From assembly GCA_030645915.1 (NCBI GenBank), contig JAUSNO010000011.1, forward strand, positions 62,001 through 126,000: a DNA stretch of 64,000 nt, given 5' to 3'. The notes under the pieces were generated by a model that ran no database searches, had not been told where the DNA came from, and saw nothing but the letters and a program-made list of their open reading frames with translations. Shown here one piece after another: positions 45,687-54,971 of this stretch (the stretch's first letter is position 1; each line of letters begins with the position of its first letter). The position numbers and the translations under genes were made by a program. The DNA comes from Undibacterium sp. (GTDB lineage: Bacteria; Pseudomonadota; Gammaproteobacteria; Burkholderiales; Burkholderiaceae_D).

Positions 45687-46796
45687 TCATTGTTTCATCA
45701 TGATTTTTCGCACGACTTCATTAAACGAGGAGACCATTGCCGGGTCAAACTGGATGGCGCTATTGGCATTGATCTCCGAGATGGCACTGAGCAGGCTTTT
45801 TTTGTAACTGCGGTCTGAGCGTTCGTTGGTAATCGAGCAAAAAGTGTCGATGATCGAGAGCATACGTCCACCAGGATGAATCTGCTCCCCGGCAAGCGCA
45901 TTCGGATAGCCAGATCCATCAAACCGCTCATGATGGTCAAGCACCATTCGTGCCGCTTCGTCCCAATCGCCAAACCTCAACAATAGCTGACTACCTGTGA
46001 CGACATGTTCCTGAATTTTGCGCAATTCCTCTTTAGAGAGAACGCCTTCTTTATTAAAAATATTATGGGGAATAAAGCTCATCCCGACGTCGTGCATTAA
46101 AGACGCGGCATTTAATTGTTCTTTATCCACTGGAAAGCCCAAAGCTTCGTTAAGCAGCTCAGCCATTTGCACCACCTGGTCGCTGCGATTTTTACGATAG
46201 ATACTTAAATTATCGATATGCAGCGACATCTTGCGCATCAACTCAATATCACTAGGTAGTTCCAATTGTATTTTGGGCGTTTTTTGCACACTGCTGTTGG
46301 CAGCTGCGCGACCACCGATGAATACGTTTGCGTCACTAAATTGCTTTTTCTTATCAGTGCCGATGACATTTTTTTGCAAAGACTCACAGACATCAAACAG
46401 CTTTTTTCGACGTGATTCGCTGGTAACTCCATTCAGAATAAGGTCGTTCAACAGATCTTCAACTTCGTAGGTAGCGATCAGTAAAAAATCGCCGAGCTCA
46501 CGAAAATACGGTTCTTGCGTTGATCGGACGCGTGCAACGATTTCTTCTACGTGATGTAACAGTTGCGTGAACGGTGTGAGTCCCACCATCTGACAATTGC
46601 CCTTTAACGAGTGCAAGGCACGAAATAATCGATGTACATACTCAGAACCATTGTCCCTATTGAGCGCTGCGACGCACGTCTCGGTCTCTTCGCAACAATC
46701 GCGCATACAGACAACAAAATCAGCAATAATTGTTCGTTCCATCGCTAAAAATTCGGAACAAGTAAATGTCGAGGAATTATCTAATGTACTCATCAA
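45687..46796 (-). CDS. Hpt - HD-GYP fusion protein
   Basis: The 369-residue protein fuses an N-terminal histidine phosphotransfer domain (about 15-130; phospho-His62 in ALHSLKGNC) to a C-terminal HD-GYP phosphodiesterase domain (about 195-365; HD at 235-236 and HHERFDGSGYP at 288-298). HD-GYP domains hydrolyse cyclic di-GMP; Hpt domains relay phosphate in two-component systems. The fusion suggests phosphorelay control of cyclic di-GMP breakdown. No kinase or receiver gene is adjacent. Base composition is more AT-rich than its neighbours. Confidence 0.88.
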   Translation of the reverse strand: MMSTLDNSSTFTCSEFLAMERTIIADFVVCMRDCCEETETCVAALNRDNGSEYVHRLFRALHSLKGNCQMVGLTPFTQLLHHVEEIVARVRSTQEPYFRELGDFLLIATYEVEDLLNDLILNGVTSESRRKKLFDVCESLQKNVIGTDKKKQFSDANVFIGGRAAANSSVQKTPKIQLELPSDIELMRKMSLHIDNLSIYRKNRSDQVVQMAELLNEALGFPVDKEQLNAASLMHDVGMSFIPHNIFNKEGVLSKEELRKIQEHVVTGSQLLLRFGDWDEAARMVLDHHERFDGSGYPNALAGEQIHPGGRMLSIIDTFCSITNERSDRSYKKSLLSAISEINANSAIQFDPAMVSSFNEVVRKIMMKQ

Positions 46797-47096
46797 AAAC
46801 TGCTCCTGTTATCCCATGTCGGGCGTTGGAATGTATTGCGCTATATTTTTTGGTAAAAATGCCATTTTGCAAAAAATTCAACTCAACAATACCATGAAGC
46901 AACGACCATTTAAAACATGAATGTTCATGCATTTTCCATCAACGTAAATAGTTGCAATTTTGATTGGCCTGATCCAACAGAGGGCTGCATAGCTGAACCG
47001 AAGAAACGAAATAAAAAAAGCAAATGATTTTTAAGCTTTTGCGAGGATAAAAAGGGGGGTGATGTAAAAAAAATCAGGAAATAATGAAATACTTTT

Positions 47097-47154
47097 CGCA
47101 ACATCCATGCGCCTTACAGACCATTTTCATGCCAAGAGGCGCATGGACATTGCG
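47097..47154. repeat. Dispersed palindromic repeat, copy 6
   Basis: Arms cgcaacatccatgcgcct (47097-47114) and aggcgcatggacattgcg (47137-47154) are nearly perfect inverted repeats. It lies next to the stop of the PhyH gene, in the 367-bp gap 46797-47163. No other feature was recognised in that AT-rich gap, which must contain the promoter of the Hpt-HD-GYP gene. Confidence 0.75.
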
Positions 47155-47163
47155 TGACCGGTT

Positions 47164-47916
47164 TTAAATTTCGATCTCATCCAGACTGGCGGAGCGTGAC
47201 CCGGGCACAGGCAGATTGTCCGCAGCCCGATACGTCAACACCATGGATAACTTAGTCTGGGCAGTCTGATTGCATCCGGCAGCATGAAACAGGTTGCTAT
47301 GAAACAGCAACACATCGCCCTGCCGCAGAGGCACGCTCACTGCCTGCGCCAGCAGGCGCTGATTCTGCATAGAGTCTGCGCGCAGGAACAAGGCGGCATC
47401 GAGCTGATCCGGCGTGATTGTCCACAGGTGCGAGCCGGGCAAGACCAGCAGGCAACCGTTCTCCAGCGTTTCATTACGCAAGGCCAGCCATGCCGATACC
47501 AGCTCGGCGCGGGCAAACTGCCAGTAGCGGCTATCCCTGTGCCAGCCGGTCAGGCTGGAAAAGCGCGGCTGCTTGGTCATGATGCAGTTGTGATGCACCT
47601 GCGACAAGCGCGCGCCGGCACCCAGCAATTGTTTCAAGGCACTTGCCAATGATTCACCCTTGGCCCAATCCGCAAGCAAGGGGCTGCGCGCCACCGCTTG
47701 CAATAAACGCCGCGCCGTGCGCCCGCCTTCGGCATCGCGCGATGCGGGTGCGCCAGGGTAGCGGGTGTCGGCCTCGTATTCAATCGGTGCAGTGTCGGCA
47801 AGCAATGCCTGCTCGGCAAGCGCTATCACCGATGCGCAATACCCGCTATCAGCCAAGGCGGGCAAAATCAGGTAACCCTTGGTGCTAAAGTGATCCAGTT
47901 GTTCAGGTGTGAGCAT
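47164..47916 (-). CDS. Phytanoyl-CoA dioxygenase (PhyH) family protein
   Basis: From ATG 47916 the protein has 250 residues. The family start is LTPEQLDHFSTKGYLILPAL, the iron ligands include HRD in TGWHRDSRYWQ and a distal His in NLFHAAGCNQT, and an Arg for 2-oxoglutarate follows in LTYRAAD. It is a non-haem iron/2-oxoglutarate oxygenase of unknown substrate. The frame is open to 48012, but the extra 32 residues are probably not translated. It is transcribed away from the phosphofructokinase gene. Confidence 0.85.
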   Translation of the reverse strand: MLTPEQLDHFSTKGYLILPALADSGYCASVIALAEQALLADTAPIEYEADTRYPGAPASRDAEGGRTARRLLQAVARSPLLADWAKGESLASALKQLLGAGARLSQVHHNCIMTKQPRFSSLTGWHRDSRYWQFARAELVSAWLALRNETLENGCLLVLPGSHLWTITPDQLDAALFLRADSMQNQRLLAQAVSVPLRQGDVLLFHSNLFHAAGCNQTAQTKLSMVLTYRAADNLPVPGSRSASLDEIEI

Positions 47917-48112
47917 GGCAAATATCGTGAAAAAATCTAGTAAATACGTGTGCACCATTGTGGCACGTAGCACAAGATGCACGACAGATACAGTTGCGCT
48001 AAATTCGCCCATAACAGTAAAAACAGGTCAAAACAGTGCAATGGACAAAAGCGCTTGCCTGCATGCGGATGAGCTGGCAAGATGAAATGATTCAACCTTG
48101 ATGGAGAGCGAC

Positions 48113-49333
48113 ATGGCGTCTGGAAAAATATTGGTAGCGCAAGGTGGTGGCCCGACAGCGGTAATTAACCAGTCACTGGCCGGCGTGGTGCTGGAGGCGC
48201 GGCGCTTTCGCCAGGTAGAGCTGGTGTATGGCGCCCGTCATGGCGTACGCGGCATCGTCGATGAAGACTTCGTCGATCTGACGCAGGAGACCAGCCATAA
48301 TCTGGAACTGGTCGCCAGCACGCCCTCATCCGCGCTAGGCTCCACGCGCGACAAGCCGGATGAAAAATACTGCCAGGAAATTTTCAAGGTCTTGCGCGCG
48401 CATGAGATCGAGCATTTCTTTTATATCGGCGGCAATGACTCATCCGACACCGTGCGCATCGTCAGCCTGGAAGCGCAAAAAGCCGGCTACCCGCTGCGCT
48501 GCATCCATATCCCAAAGACCATCGATAACGACCTGGTCGGCAATGACCATACGCCCGGCTTCCCTTCTGCGGCGCGCTTTGTGGCGCAGGCCTTCGCTGG
48601 TGCCAATCTGGATAACGCCGCCCTGCCCGGCGTGTATGTCGGCGTGGTGATGGGTCGCCATGCAGGCTTTCTGACCGCCGCCTCGGCGCTGGGCAAGAAG
48701 TTCCCCGAAGACGGCCCGCACCTGATTTATTTGCCGGAACGCACTTTTGTCATTGAAAAATTCCTGGCCGACGTCAAGGCCACCTACGATCGTTACGGCC
48801 GTTGCGTGATCGCGGTATCGGAAGGCATACATGATGCCGCCGGCACGCCTATCCTCAGCCTGCTGGCCAAAGATCTGGAACACGATGCGCATGGCAATGT
48901 GCAGCTCTCGGGCACTGGCGCGCTGGCCGATTTGCTGTGCGAAGAGATCAAGGCCAAGCTCGGCATCAAGCGCGTGCGCGGCGACACCTTCGGCTACCTG
49001 CAGCGCTCGTTCATCGGCTGCGTATCGGACGTGGATCAGCGCGAGGCGCGCGAAGTGGGCGAGAAAGCGGTACAGTTCGCCATGTGGGGCAAGAACAATG
49101 GCTCAGTCGCCATCCGCCGCACCGGGTTTTATTCGGTCGATTACGACTTGCTGCCGCTGGAAGCGGTGGCTGGAAAAACCCGCACCATGGAAGACGAATT
49201 CATCAGCGCCAGCGGCACCGACGTGACCGACGCCTTCCGCATGTATCTGCGCCCGCTGTTGGGCTCGGGGCTGCCGGATGCGTTTCGCTTGCGTTTTAGT
49301 CCGGTGGAAAAAGTACTTAAAAAAATTAAGTAA
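48113..49333 (+). CDS. 6-phosphofructokinase, likely PPi-dependent type
   Basis: The start at ATG 48113 (after tggagagcgac) gives 406 residues. Motifs are VAQGGGPTAVINQSLAG (8-24), GGNDSSDT (106-113), PKTIDND (134-140) and VVMGRHAGFL. Asp in place of the ATP-type Gly (here after Asn, GGND) and Lys in PKTIDND are the usual marks of pyrophosphate-dependent enzymes. Such an enzyme works in both glycolysis and gluconeogenesis. It is very different from the homologue at 6514-7623, which has GGDGT. No operon partner is evident; the next gene starts 47 nt later. Confidence 0.85.
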   Translation: MASGKILVAQGGGPTAVINQSLAGVVLEARRFRQVELVYGARHGVRGIVDEDFVDLTQETSHNLELVASTPSSALGSTRDKPDEKYCQEIFKVLRAHEIEHFFYIGGNDSSDTVRIVSLEAQKAGYPLRCIHIPKTIDNDLVGNDHTPGFPSAARFVAQAFAGANLDNAALPGVYVGVVMGRHAGFLTAASALGKKFPEDGPHLIYLPERTFVIEKFLADVKATYDRYGRCVIAVSEGIHDAAGTPILSLLAKDLEHDAHGNVQLSGTGALADLLCEEIKAKLGIKRVRGDTFGYLQRSFIGCVSDVDQREAREVGEKAVQFAMWGKNNGSVAIRRTGFYSVDYDLLPLEAVAGKTRTMEDEFISASGTDVTDAFRMYLRPLLGSGLPDAFRLRFSPVEKVLKKIK

Positions 49334-49380
49334 AAATAAATAAGAAATAAATAAAAATCGTCAAAGATAAAAACTCACCC

Positions 49381-50025
49381 ATGCCAACTCGCCGTCATAT
49401 TCTTAAAAAATCTCTGTTACTCACCGCCGCCGGCCTGTTCACCGGATTGCGTGCACCGACCTTATTGGCGCAGGAATCTGAGGAGAAGCACAGCAAGCTG
49501 GCGCCGCCGCCAGATCTGTTTGATTCGCAAGCACTGGATCTGGAATTTTGGGTCAAACCGCGCACACTGGACCTGATCCGGCCCGCCAGCGGTGAACGCG
49601 TGAAGCTGCTGTACTGGAAAGACGGCGAAATGTTCGACTCTGCCTACCAGCAAGTCTGCCATCTGCTGCGCGACGTCAATGGCAAAAAATCAGCCGCGAT
49701 TGATCCCAAATTGCTCGAAACACTTTGGGCAACTCAGGCCTTTATTGCACGCTTCGGCATGACCAGGCCACTTGAAATTCTGTCCGGTTACCGCACGCCA
49801 GAATCGAACCAACGGCTCAGGGAGGAAGGCATTCCGGCAGCGCGCAAATCCCTGCATCTGGAGGGTCGCGCCGCCGATATCCGCATCGCACAGTTGCATG
49901 AAGAAGTGCTGGGCGAGCTGATCAAGAGTTTCCGGCAAGGTGGCGTCGGTTTCTACTACCGCCCCAGCGCCAGGGGTGGCTGGATACATACCGATACCGG
50001 CTTGCAAAGAATGTGGAAGGGCTAG
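49381..50025 (+). CDS. YcbK/DUF882-type murein peptidase-like protein, Tat-exported
   Basis: The 214-residue protein begins MPTRRHILKKSLLLTAAG, a twin-arginine signal. The rest fits DUF882 / peptidase M15A: LSGYRTPESNQRLR (about 135-150), SLHLEGRAADIRI with zinc His and Asp, and the late His in GGWIHTDTG. Relatives such as E. coli YcbK (MepK) cleave peptidoglycan crosslinks. It is 47 nt after the phosphofructokinase gene. Its stop is close to the convergent gene ending at 50030. Confidence 0.88.
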   Translation: MPTRRHILKKSLLLTAAGLFTGLRAPTLLAQESEEKHSKLAPPPDLFDSQALDLEFWVKPRTLDLIRPASGERVKLLYWKDGEMFDSAYQQVCHLLRDVNGKKSAAIDPKLLETLWATQAFIARFGMTRPLEILSGYRTPESNQRLREEGIPAARKSLHLEGRAADIRIAQLHEEVLGELIKSFRQGGVGFYYRPSARGGWIHTDTGLQRMWKG

Positions 50026-50029
50026 CAGC

Positions 50030-50305
50030 TTAACGCTTCTTGCGGCTGCGATCGGCTGATTCGCGCAGTATCGTGAAATCCCAATCGTGTTGATTATTGA
50101 TACCGTCTGATTGCACGACAATGCGGAACATATCCTGATTCTCCTTGAGGCGCTGGCCCTTGGCCTCCAGCTTGAGATTCGCATCCTTGCGGTCATACAC
50201 ATCCAGATCGACCTCGGTACCCTCAATGGCGGCGGGAGACGTCAGTGCCGTGATGGTTTTGGGGGTAAAGTCGACCATGTAAACCGGCATTGCAAATGCA
50301 CCCAT
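50030..50305 (-). CDS. Hypothetical small protein
   Basis: I chose ATG 50305 because it follows GGAGG five bases upstream; the frame is open to 50443 but the extra part is poor. The 91-residue product is soluble, with MPVYMVDFTPKTITAL at the start, charged middle KDANLKLEAKGQRLKENQ and basic end RSRKKR. No family is recognised. It ends four bases from the stop of the convergent YcbK-like gene. Confidence 0.6.
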   Translation of the reverse strand: MGAFAMPVYMVDFTPKTITALTSPAAIEGTEVDLDVYDRKDANLKLEAKGQRLKENQDMFRIVVQSDGINNQHDWDFTILRESADRSRKKR

Positions 50306-50448
50306 ACTGCCTCCGCGCGTTGTGAAAGTAATCATTGATGTGACCGCTGCGCTTGATTCTACTCGCGAATTTCTAGCATTTAAAACAAAAAAATAGGGAA
50401 ATGCAAAAAAATCCGCACTTCCCTCCTCACACCTATGCTTCATTGCAT

Positions 50449-52248
50449 TTACAACTGTGTCTTCACCCAGGCATGAATCCGCTGCTCCAGCACATCCAGA
50501 GGCAAGGCGCCGGCACCCAGCACCTCATCATGGAAGCCACGGATATCAAATTTCTTGCCTAATTTTTTAGTCGCATACTCACGCAGGGCAATGATCTTGA
50601 GCTGGCCTATCTTGTAACCCAAAGCCTGGCCGGGCCAGACGATGTAGCGGTCCGTTTCGCTCTGCACATCGACTTCTTCTATACCCGAATGGTCATGGAA
50701 AAAGTCGACAACCTGCTGACGGTTCCATTTCTTATAATGCAAGCCGGTATCCACCACCAGACGGATGGCACGCAGCATTTCATCCTGCAAATGGCCATAA
50801 TAACTATATGGATCTTGATAGAAGCCCAGCTCTTCGCCCAGGCGTTCCGAATACAGCGCCCAGCCTTCCACATAGGCGTTATAACCGCCCTGGGCCCTGA
50901 ACGGCGGCAGATCGGTCAGCTCTTGCGCGATAGAAATCTGCATGTGATGGCCGGGCACACCTTCATGCAATGACGTGGTCTCTATCGACAAGGTGGCGCG
51001 ATCAGCAAAGTCGCCGGTATTGACCATGACATGGCCAGGACGAGAGCCATCCGGCGTGCCATGATTATATGAAGCACCGGCGGCTTCTTTTTCCCTGAAT
51101 TCTTCCACTGCCATGATGGTGACTTTGGCCTTTGGCAAACGGCCAAACAATTGCGGCAACTTGGTGTACATCTGGTCGGTGTATTTGGTGTACAGATCCA
51201 GAATTTCCTGCCGCGACTTGGGATGCAAATCAGGATTTTTCAGGACCATGGCGTTGAAACTCTTCAGATCCGCGTAACCGAGTTTTTTGGCCACACCCAG
51301 CATCTGCCCTTCAATCCGGGCAACTTCGCGTAGGCCAAGTTGATGAATCTGCTCCGGTGACATGTCCGTCGTGGTGGAAACTTTCACACTTTGCTTATAG
51401 CGCTCAGCGCCATCCGGCAACGACCATACGCCGACCTCCTTGCGGCCATGCGGGGCATAGTCATTGCGCACGAATACGGCAAACTTCTGATAGGTGGGAA
51501 TCACTTGCTGCGTCACGGCGTCAAAGATGGCACTCCGCAAACGCTGTTTGTCGGCGTCAGAAAAATCGGCAGGGAATTTTTTTACCGGTTGCGTGAACGG
51601 CGAATCGTCGAGCTTCATCGCGGCGATCTCGTCGCACTGGCGGGCAATTTTTTCCAGCAGAAATTGCGGCGGCATCAGCTTATTCCTGATGCCGTTCTGC
51701 ATTTGCGTGGTGGTCTGATCAAACGCGCGTGGCAAGGCTTTCAAACGTGCAATGTAATCGTCATAATCTTTTACGCTGACGAAAGACAGCATGGCAACCA
51801 TCTCTGGCGCTTGCAGATGGATGCCGGAATTTTGCAGCACCGGCATCTGCCATTCTTTAAAACGCACCGCAGCGATCTCTTGTTTCAGCTGCTGCACCAT
51901 CAGATCCTTGTTGAGCTTTTCCTGAACGCCAAAACCCTTGCTGTCGATCGCCAGAAAACGCTTGAGAAAATCGACTTCGGCTTTATGGTCGGCATCGATC
52001 GCCGCTTGCGAAAAATCGCTGAGCTGATCGTTGTAACGCTTGTCGCCCAACATCGAAGCGAATTCGGGATCGGTGCGTAGCTTGTATTCCCACTGCTCGG
52101 CCAGCAAAGAGTTGAGTGTCGCACGGCGGGCATCAAGAGTAGCGGCGCTGCTACTGACGGGAGCGCCGCTGGCCGCAAATACTTCGGCATGCACGCCGCA
52201 CAGTGTCATCAGCAACGCAGCTGCGCTAGCGGTTTTTTTGAACATCAT
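50449..52248 (-). CDS. DUF885 family metallopeptidase-like protein, secreted
   Basis: The 599-residue protein has a signal peptide (to about VFAASG). The DUF885 signature is SLHEGVPGHHMQI (about residue 425) with the HExxxHH-type zinc site, and EGWALYSERLGEELG and GQALGYKIG follow in normal order. Family members are bacterial periplasmic or outer-surface peptidases with some carboxypeptidase activity. It is full length and monocistronic, and it diverges from aroG. Confidence 0.9.
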   Translation of the reverse strand: MMFKKTASAAALLMTLCGVHAEVFAASGAPVSSSAATLDARRATLNSLLAEQWEYKLRTDPEFASMLGDKRYNDQLSDFSQAAIDADHKAEVDFLKRFLAIDSKGFGVQEKLNKDLMVQQLKQEIAAVRFKEWQMPVLQNSGIHLQAPEMVAMLSFVSVKDYDDYIARLKALPRAFDQTTTQMQNGIRNKLMPPQFLLEKIARQCDEIAAMKLDDSPFTQPVKKFPADFSDADKQRLRSAIFDAVTQQVIPTYQKFAVFVRNDYAPHGRKEVGVWSLPDGAERYKQSVKVSTTTDMSPEQIHQLGLREVARIEGQMLGVAKKLGYADLKSFNAMVLKNPDLHPKSRQEILDLYTKYTDQMYTKLPQLFGRLPKAKVTIMAVEEFREKEAAGASYNHGTPDGSRPGHVMVNTGDFADRATLSIETTSLHEGVPGHHMQISIAQELTDLPPFRAQGGYNAYVEGWALYSERLGEELGFYQDPYSYYGHLQDEMLRAIRLVVDTGLHYKKWNRQQVVDFFHDHSGIEEVDVQSETDRYIVWPGQALGYKIGQLKIIALREYATKKLGKKFDIRGFHDEVLGAGALPLDVLEQRIHAWVKTQL

Positions 52249-52505
52249 AGGATAGTCTCGTTCCAGGTAATATTTTTGAATGAAGTTAAAGCCGGAAATA
52301 AATTAAAAACGACAGGGTAAAAAAAGTACCGCCAAGCTGTCTCACACCATCGTCATTTTTGATCGCATCGAATAGAGTGGCGCTTCAGTAATTAGTTCAT
52401 TTTATGCTGCGTCGCCCCGCCGATTTTGTGCAAAGCACAAAACATGCGCGATAATGCTGCTGATTTCAGCCAAATTCTGTCAATTCACCTTATAAAAAAG
52501 CCATC

Positions 52506-53561
52506 ATGAACAGCCAAGACTTAGAAAATATCAACGTCACCTCTTTCGATGCCATGCCCTCACCGGAAGATTTGCATGCCCGCCTGCCCTTGTCTGAACT
52601 GGCCGCCAATGCGGTCAATGACGGGCGTGTTGCCTTGCGCAATATCCTCGAACGCAAGGACAAGCGCCTGTTCGTCGTGGTGGGCCCCTGCTCTATTCAT
52701 GATCCAGTCGCCGGGCTCGATTATGCACGCCGGCTCAAGGCCTTGCAGGAAGAAGTCAAGGACACCATGCTGCTGGTGATGCGCGTGTATTTTGAAAAAC
52801 CACGTACCACCACCGGCTGGAAAGGTTACATCAATGATCCTTACATGGATGATTCTTTCCGCGTCGATCAGGGCATGGAGCTGGCGCGTAAATTCCTGCT
52901 GGATGTCTGTGAACTCGGCCTGCCAACCGGCACCGAAGCGCTCGATCCTATCTCGCCGCAATATCTGGGCGACCTGATCGCCTGGACCGCCATCGGCGCA
53001 CGTACCACTGAATCGCAAACCCACAGGGAAATGTCATCCGGCTTATCGACCCCGGTCGGTTTCAAGAATGGTACCGATGGCGATATCAGCATCGCCATCA
53101 ACGCGATCCTGTCGGCCTCGCATCCGCATTCGTTTTTGGGCTTGAACGGCCAGGGCCGCGTATCCATCGTGCGCACCCGCGGCAACCAGCATGGTCATGT
53201 CGTCTTGCGCGGCGGCGACGGCCGTCCCAACTACGATACGGTCTCGGTAGCGATGGCCGAACAAGCCCTGCTCAAGGCAAAACTGCCAGCCAACATCGTG
53301 GTCGATTGTTCGCATGCCAACAGCTACAAGAAACCCGAATTGCAGCCGCTGGTGATGGCCGATGTGATCAACCAGGTAGTCAACGGCAATAGCTCGCTGG
53401 TCGGCATCATGATCGAATCGAATATTGTGGCGGGCAACCAGAAGATACCTGCAGACCTGTCGCAACTGACCTACGGCTGCTCGGTGACGGATGCCTGCGT
53501 CGATTGGGCAACGACCGAGAAGATGATCAGGGATGCGGCGGCGAGATTGCGGACACGCTGA
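52506..53561 (+). CDS. aroG: 3-deoxy-7-phosphoheptulonate synthase (class I alpha)
   Basis: This 351-residue enzyme condenses phosphoenolpyruvate and erythrose 4-phosphate, the first step of aromatic amino acid synthesis. Motifs are VVGPCSIHDP, MRVYFEKPRTTTGWKGYINDP, ARTTESQTHREMSSG, VGFKNGTDG, RGGDGRPNYD, VDCSHANSYKKP and GIMIESN. Length and motifs match E. coli AroG/F/H. Which amino acid inhibits it cannot be read. A terminator follows at 53598-53620. Confidence 0.96.
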   Translation: MNSQDLENINVTSFDAMPSPEDLHARLPLSELAANAVNDGRVALRNILERKDKRLFVVVGPCSIHDPVAGLDYARRLKALQEEVKDTMLLVMRVYFEKPRTTTGWKGYINDPYMDDSFRVDQGMELARKFLLDVCELGLPTGTEALDPISPQYLGDLIAWTAIGARTTESQTHREMSSGLSTPVGFKNGTDGDISIAINAILSASHPHSFLGLNGQGRVSIVRTRGNQHGHVVLRGGDGRPNYDTVSVAMAEQALLKAKLPANIVVDCSHANSYKKPELQPLVMADVINQVVNGNSSLVGIMIESNIVAGNQKIPADLSQLTYGCSVTDACVDWATTEKMIRDAAARLRTR

Positions 53562-53597
53562 AAATAACTAACGATAATGACGGCGGCGTATGGACAT

Positions 53598-53620
53598 GGC
53601 CCGGTAGAGCGGGCCTGTTT
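53598..53620 (+). terminator. Probable terminator of aroG
   Basis: GGCCCG (53598-53603) and CGGGCC (53610-53615) form a GC-rich stem with a 6-nt loop, followed by tgttttagg. The T run is short, so efficiency may be moderate. Confidence 0.6.
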
Positions 53621-53819
53621 TAGGTTTCTATTTGCTTCGCCCGGGCGCTGAAACGGTGATGACATCAACCTGCGGGTGGCGATCAGTTATATCAGTGCCG
53701 AAAGTTTTTTTTAGTAAGAAATGTAAAAATTCGTTGCTATCCGTTTTTTTTGTCCGCTCGATGTTGGCGTGCAGCGTTACATCAGCTCACAGCACTACTT
53801 ACCCCACAGCGAGGACGCT

Positions 53820-54848
53820 ATGCCAATCTCAAACAAACCCCTTTTACCGATCTTTGGCATTGCGACCTGCCTGGCCTTTTTATGCTTAACCGGTTGCGGT
53901 GGCGCTTCTGACACGGCACCCACTCCTGCCCCCAAGCCTGTATTGGACAATGTCACGCGCACTGCCGCGGCGGCAGCGACAGCGCAAACAAACCAGCTGT
54001 GCAGCGTCATCCAGCCGTTTTACTGGGAGATCGGCGATAAATCCCAAAAATGGGGCAGCGCTTCGGTCAATAAGGCCGGCACGCTAGTTAGCTACAACGA
54101 AGACTCCGTGCTCAGCGTCGCGTCCGCATCAAAATGGCTCTACGCAGCCTATGTTGCAGAGCGACGTGCCGGCGTGTTAAGCGCGCAGGATATTCAATTT
54201 CTGCATTTTCGCAGCGGCTACACCAACTTTACTTTTTCCGGATGCGACCCCGCCGACACCGTCGCGTCCTGCATGGCACGTGGCCGGAACGGCATCCAGA
54301 CGCCCGGCAATGTGGATAAGTTTTATTACAATGGCGGCCATATGCAAACCCACGCCAATTTGCCTGCGCCAGGGATGGATCTGGGCACGCTCGACAATGC
54401 GGCACTAGCGACAGAAATGCGGCGCCTGTTGGGCAGCGATGTCAATCTCAGCTACACCCAACCCCAGTTGGCCGGAGGGGTGCGCACTAGCGCAAAAGAT
54501 TACGCCGTATTTTTAAGAAAACTGCTGAACAATCAATTGAAAATGGCCGCGTTGCTCGGCACTAACGCCGTCTGCACCAATCCTGCGACATGCCCTGGTG
54601 CCGTATCGACGCCAATTACAACCGGCGCAAATTGGCATTATTCAATCGGCCACTGGGTTGAAGACGATGCAAGCACTGGCGATGGCGCGTTCAGCAGCAC
54701 AGGCGCGTTTGGCTTTTACCCCTGGGTTGATGCCAGCAAAACCTACTACGGCATAGTGGCGCGATTTGATGCTGCCGGTAGCGGAAACGAATCGGCACAA
54801 TGTGGCGCACAGATTCGCAAGGCCTGGCTCACCGGCCTGGCGCAATAG
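53820..54848 (+). CDS. Lipoprotein with beta-lactamase/DD-peptidase-like SxxK motif
   Basis: From ATG 53820 (after gcgagg) the protein has 342 residues with a lipobox LTGC (Cys26). SASK (Ser102, Lys105) within VLSVASASKWLYAAYV and YYN (169-171) look like the SxxK and YxN motifs of class C beta-lactamase/DD-peptidase-fold serine hydrolases. LAGGVRTSAKDYAVFLRKLL is also typical of that fold. The third motif (KTG/HxG) is not clear. Four or more cysteines after the signal may form disulfides. Substrate unknown. The gene stands alone. Confidence 0.65.
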   Translation: MPISNKPLLPIFGIATCLAFLCLTGCGGASDTAPTPAPKPVLDNVTRTAAAAATAQTNQLCSVIQPFYWEIGDKSQKWGSASVNKAGTLVSYNEDSVLSVASASKWLYAAYVAERRAGVLSAQDIQFLHFRSGYTNFTFSGCDPADTVASCMARGRNGIQTPGNVDKFYYNGGHMQTHANLPAPGMDLGTLDNAALATEMRRLLGSDVNLSYTQPQLAGGVRTSAKDYAVFLRKLLNNQLKMAALLGTNAVCTNPATCPGAVSTPITTGANWHYSIGHWVEDDASTGDGAFSSTGAFGFYPWVDASKTYYGIVARFDAAGSGNESAQCGAQIRKAWLTGLAQ

Positions 54849-54930
54849 ACCCTGGAGCGATGCGTCACACACAAAAAGGGGCGACATAAATCGGGTCTGC
54901 TCCCTTTAAAAAACCGCCCCTATCAACAGA

Positions 54931-54954
54931 GGCCAGAGCAGCGCTGCTCTGGCC
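54931..54954. terminator. 24-bp perfect palindrome between convergent genes
   Basis: GGCCAGAGCAGC followed by GCTGCTCTGGCC is a perfect palindrome between the convergent lipoprotein and TonB-receptor genes. It is followed by ctttgtc on the plus strand. It probably works as a terminator despite the poor T run. Confidence 0.6.
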
Positions 54955-54971
54955 TTTGTCATACTAAACGC

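Noticed and set aside
51391-52080. Open frame of 229 residues on the plus strand
   Set aside because: It is antisense to the DUF885 gene, whose motifs are complete; the frame is a by-product of codon bias.
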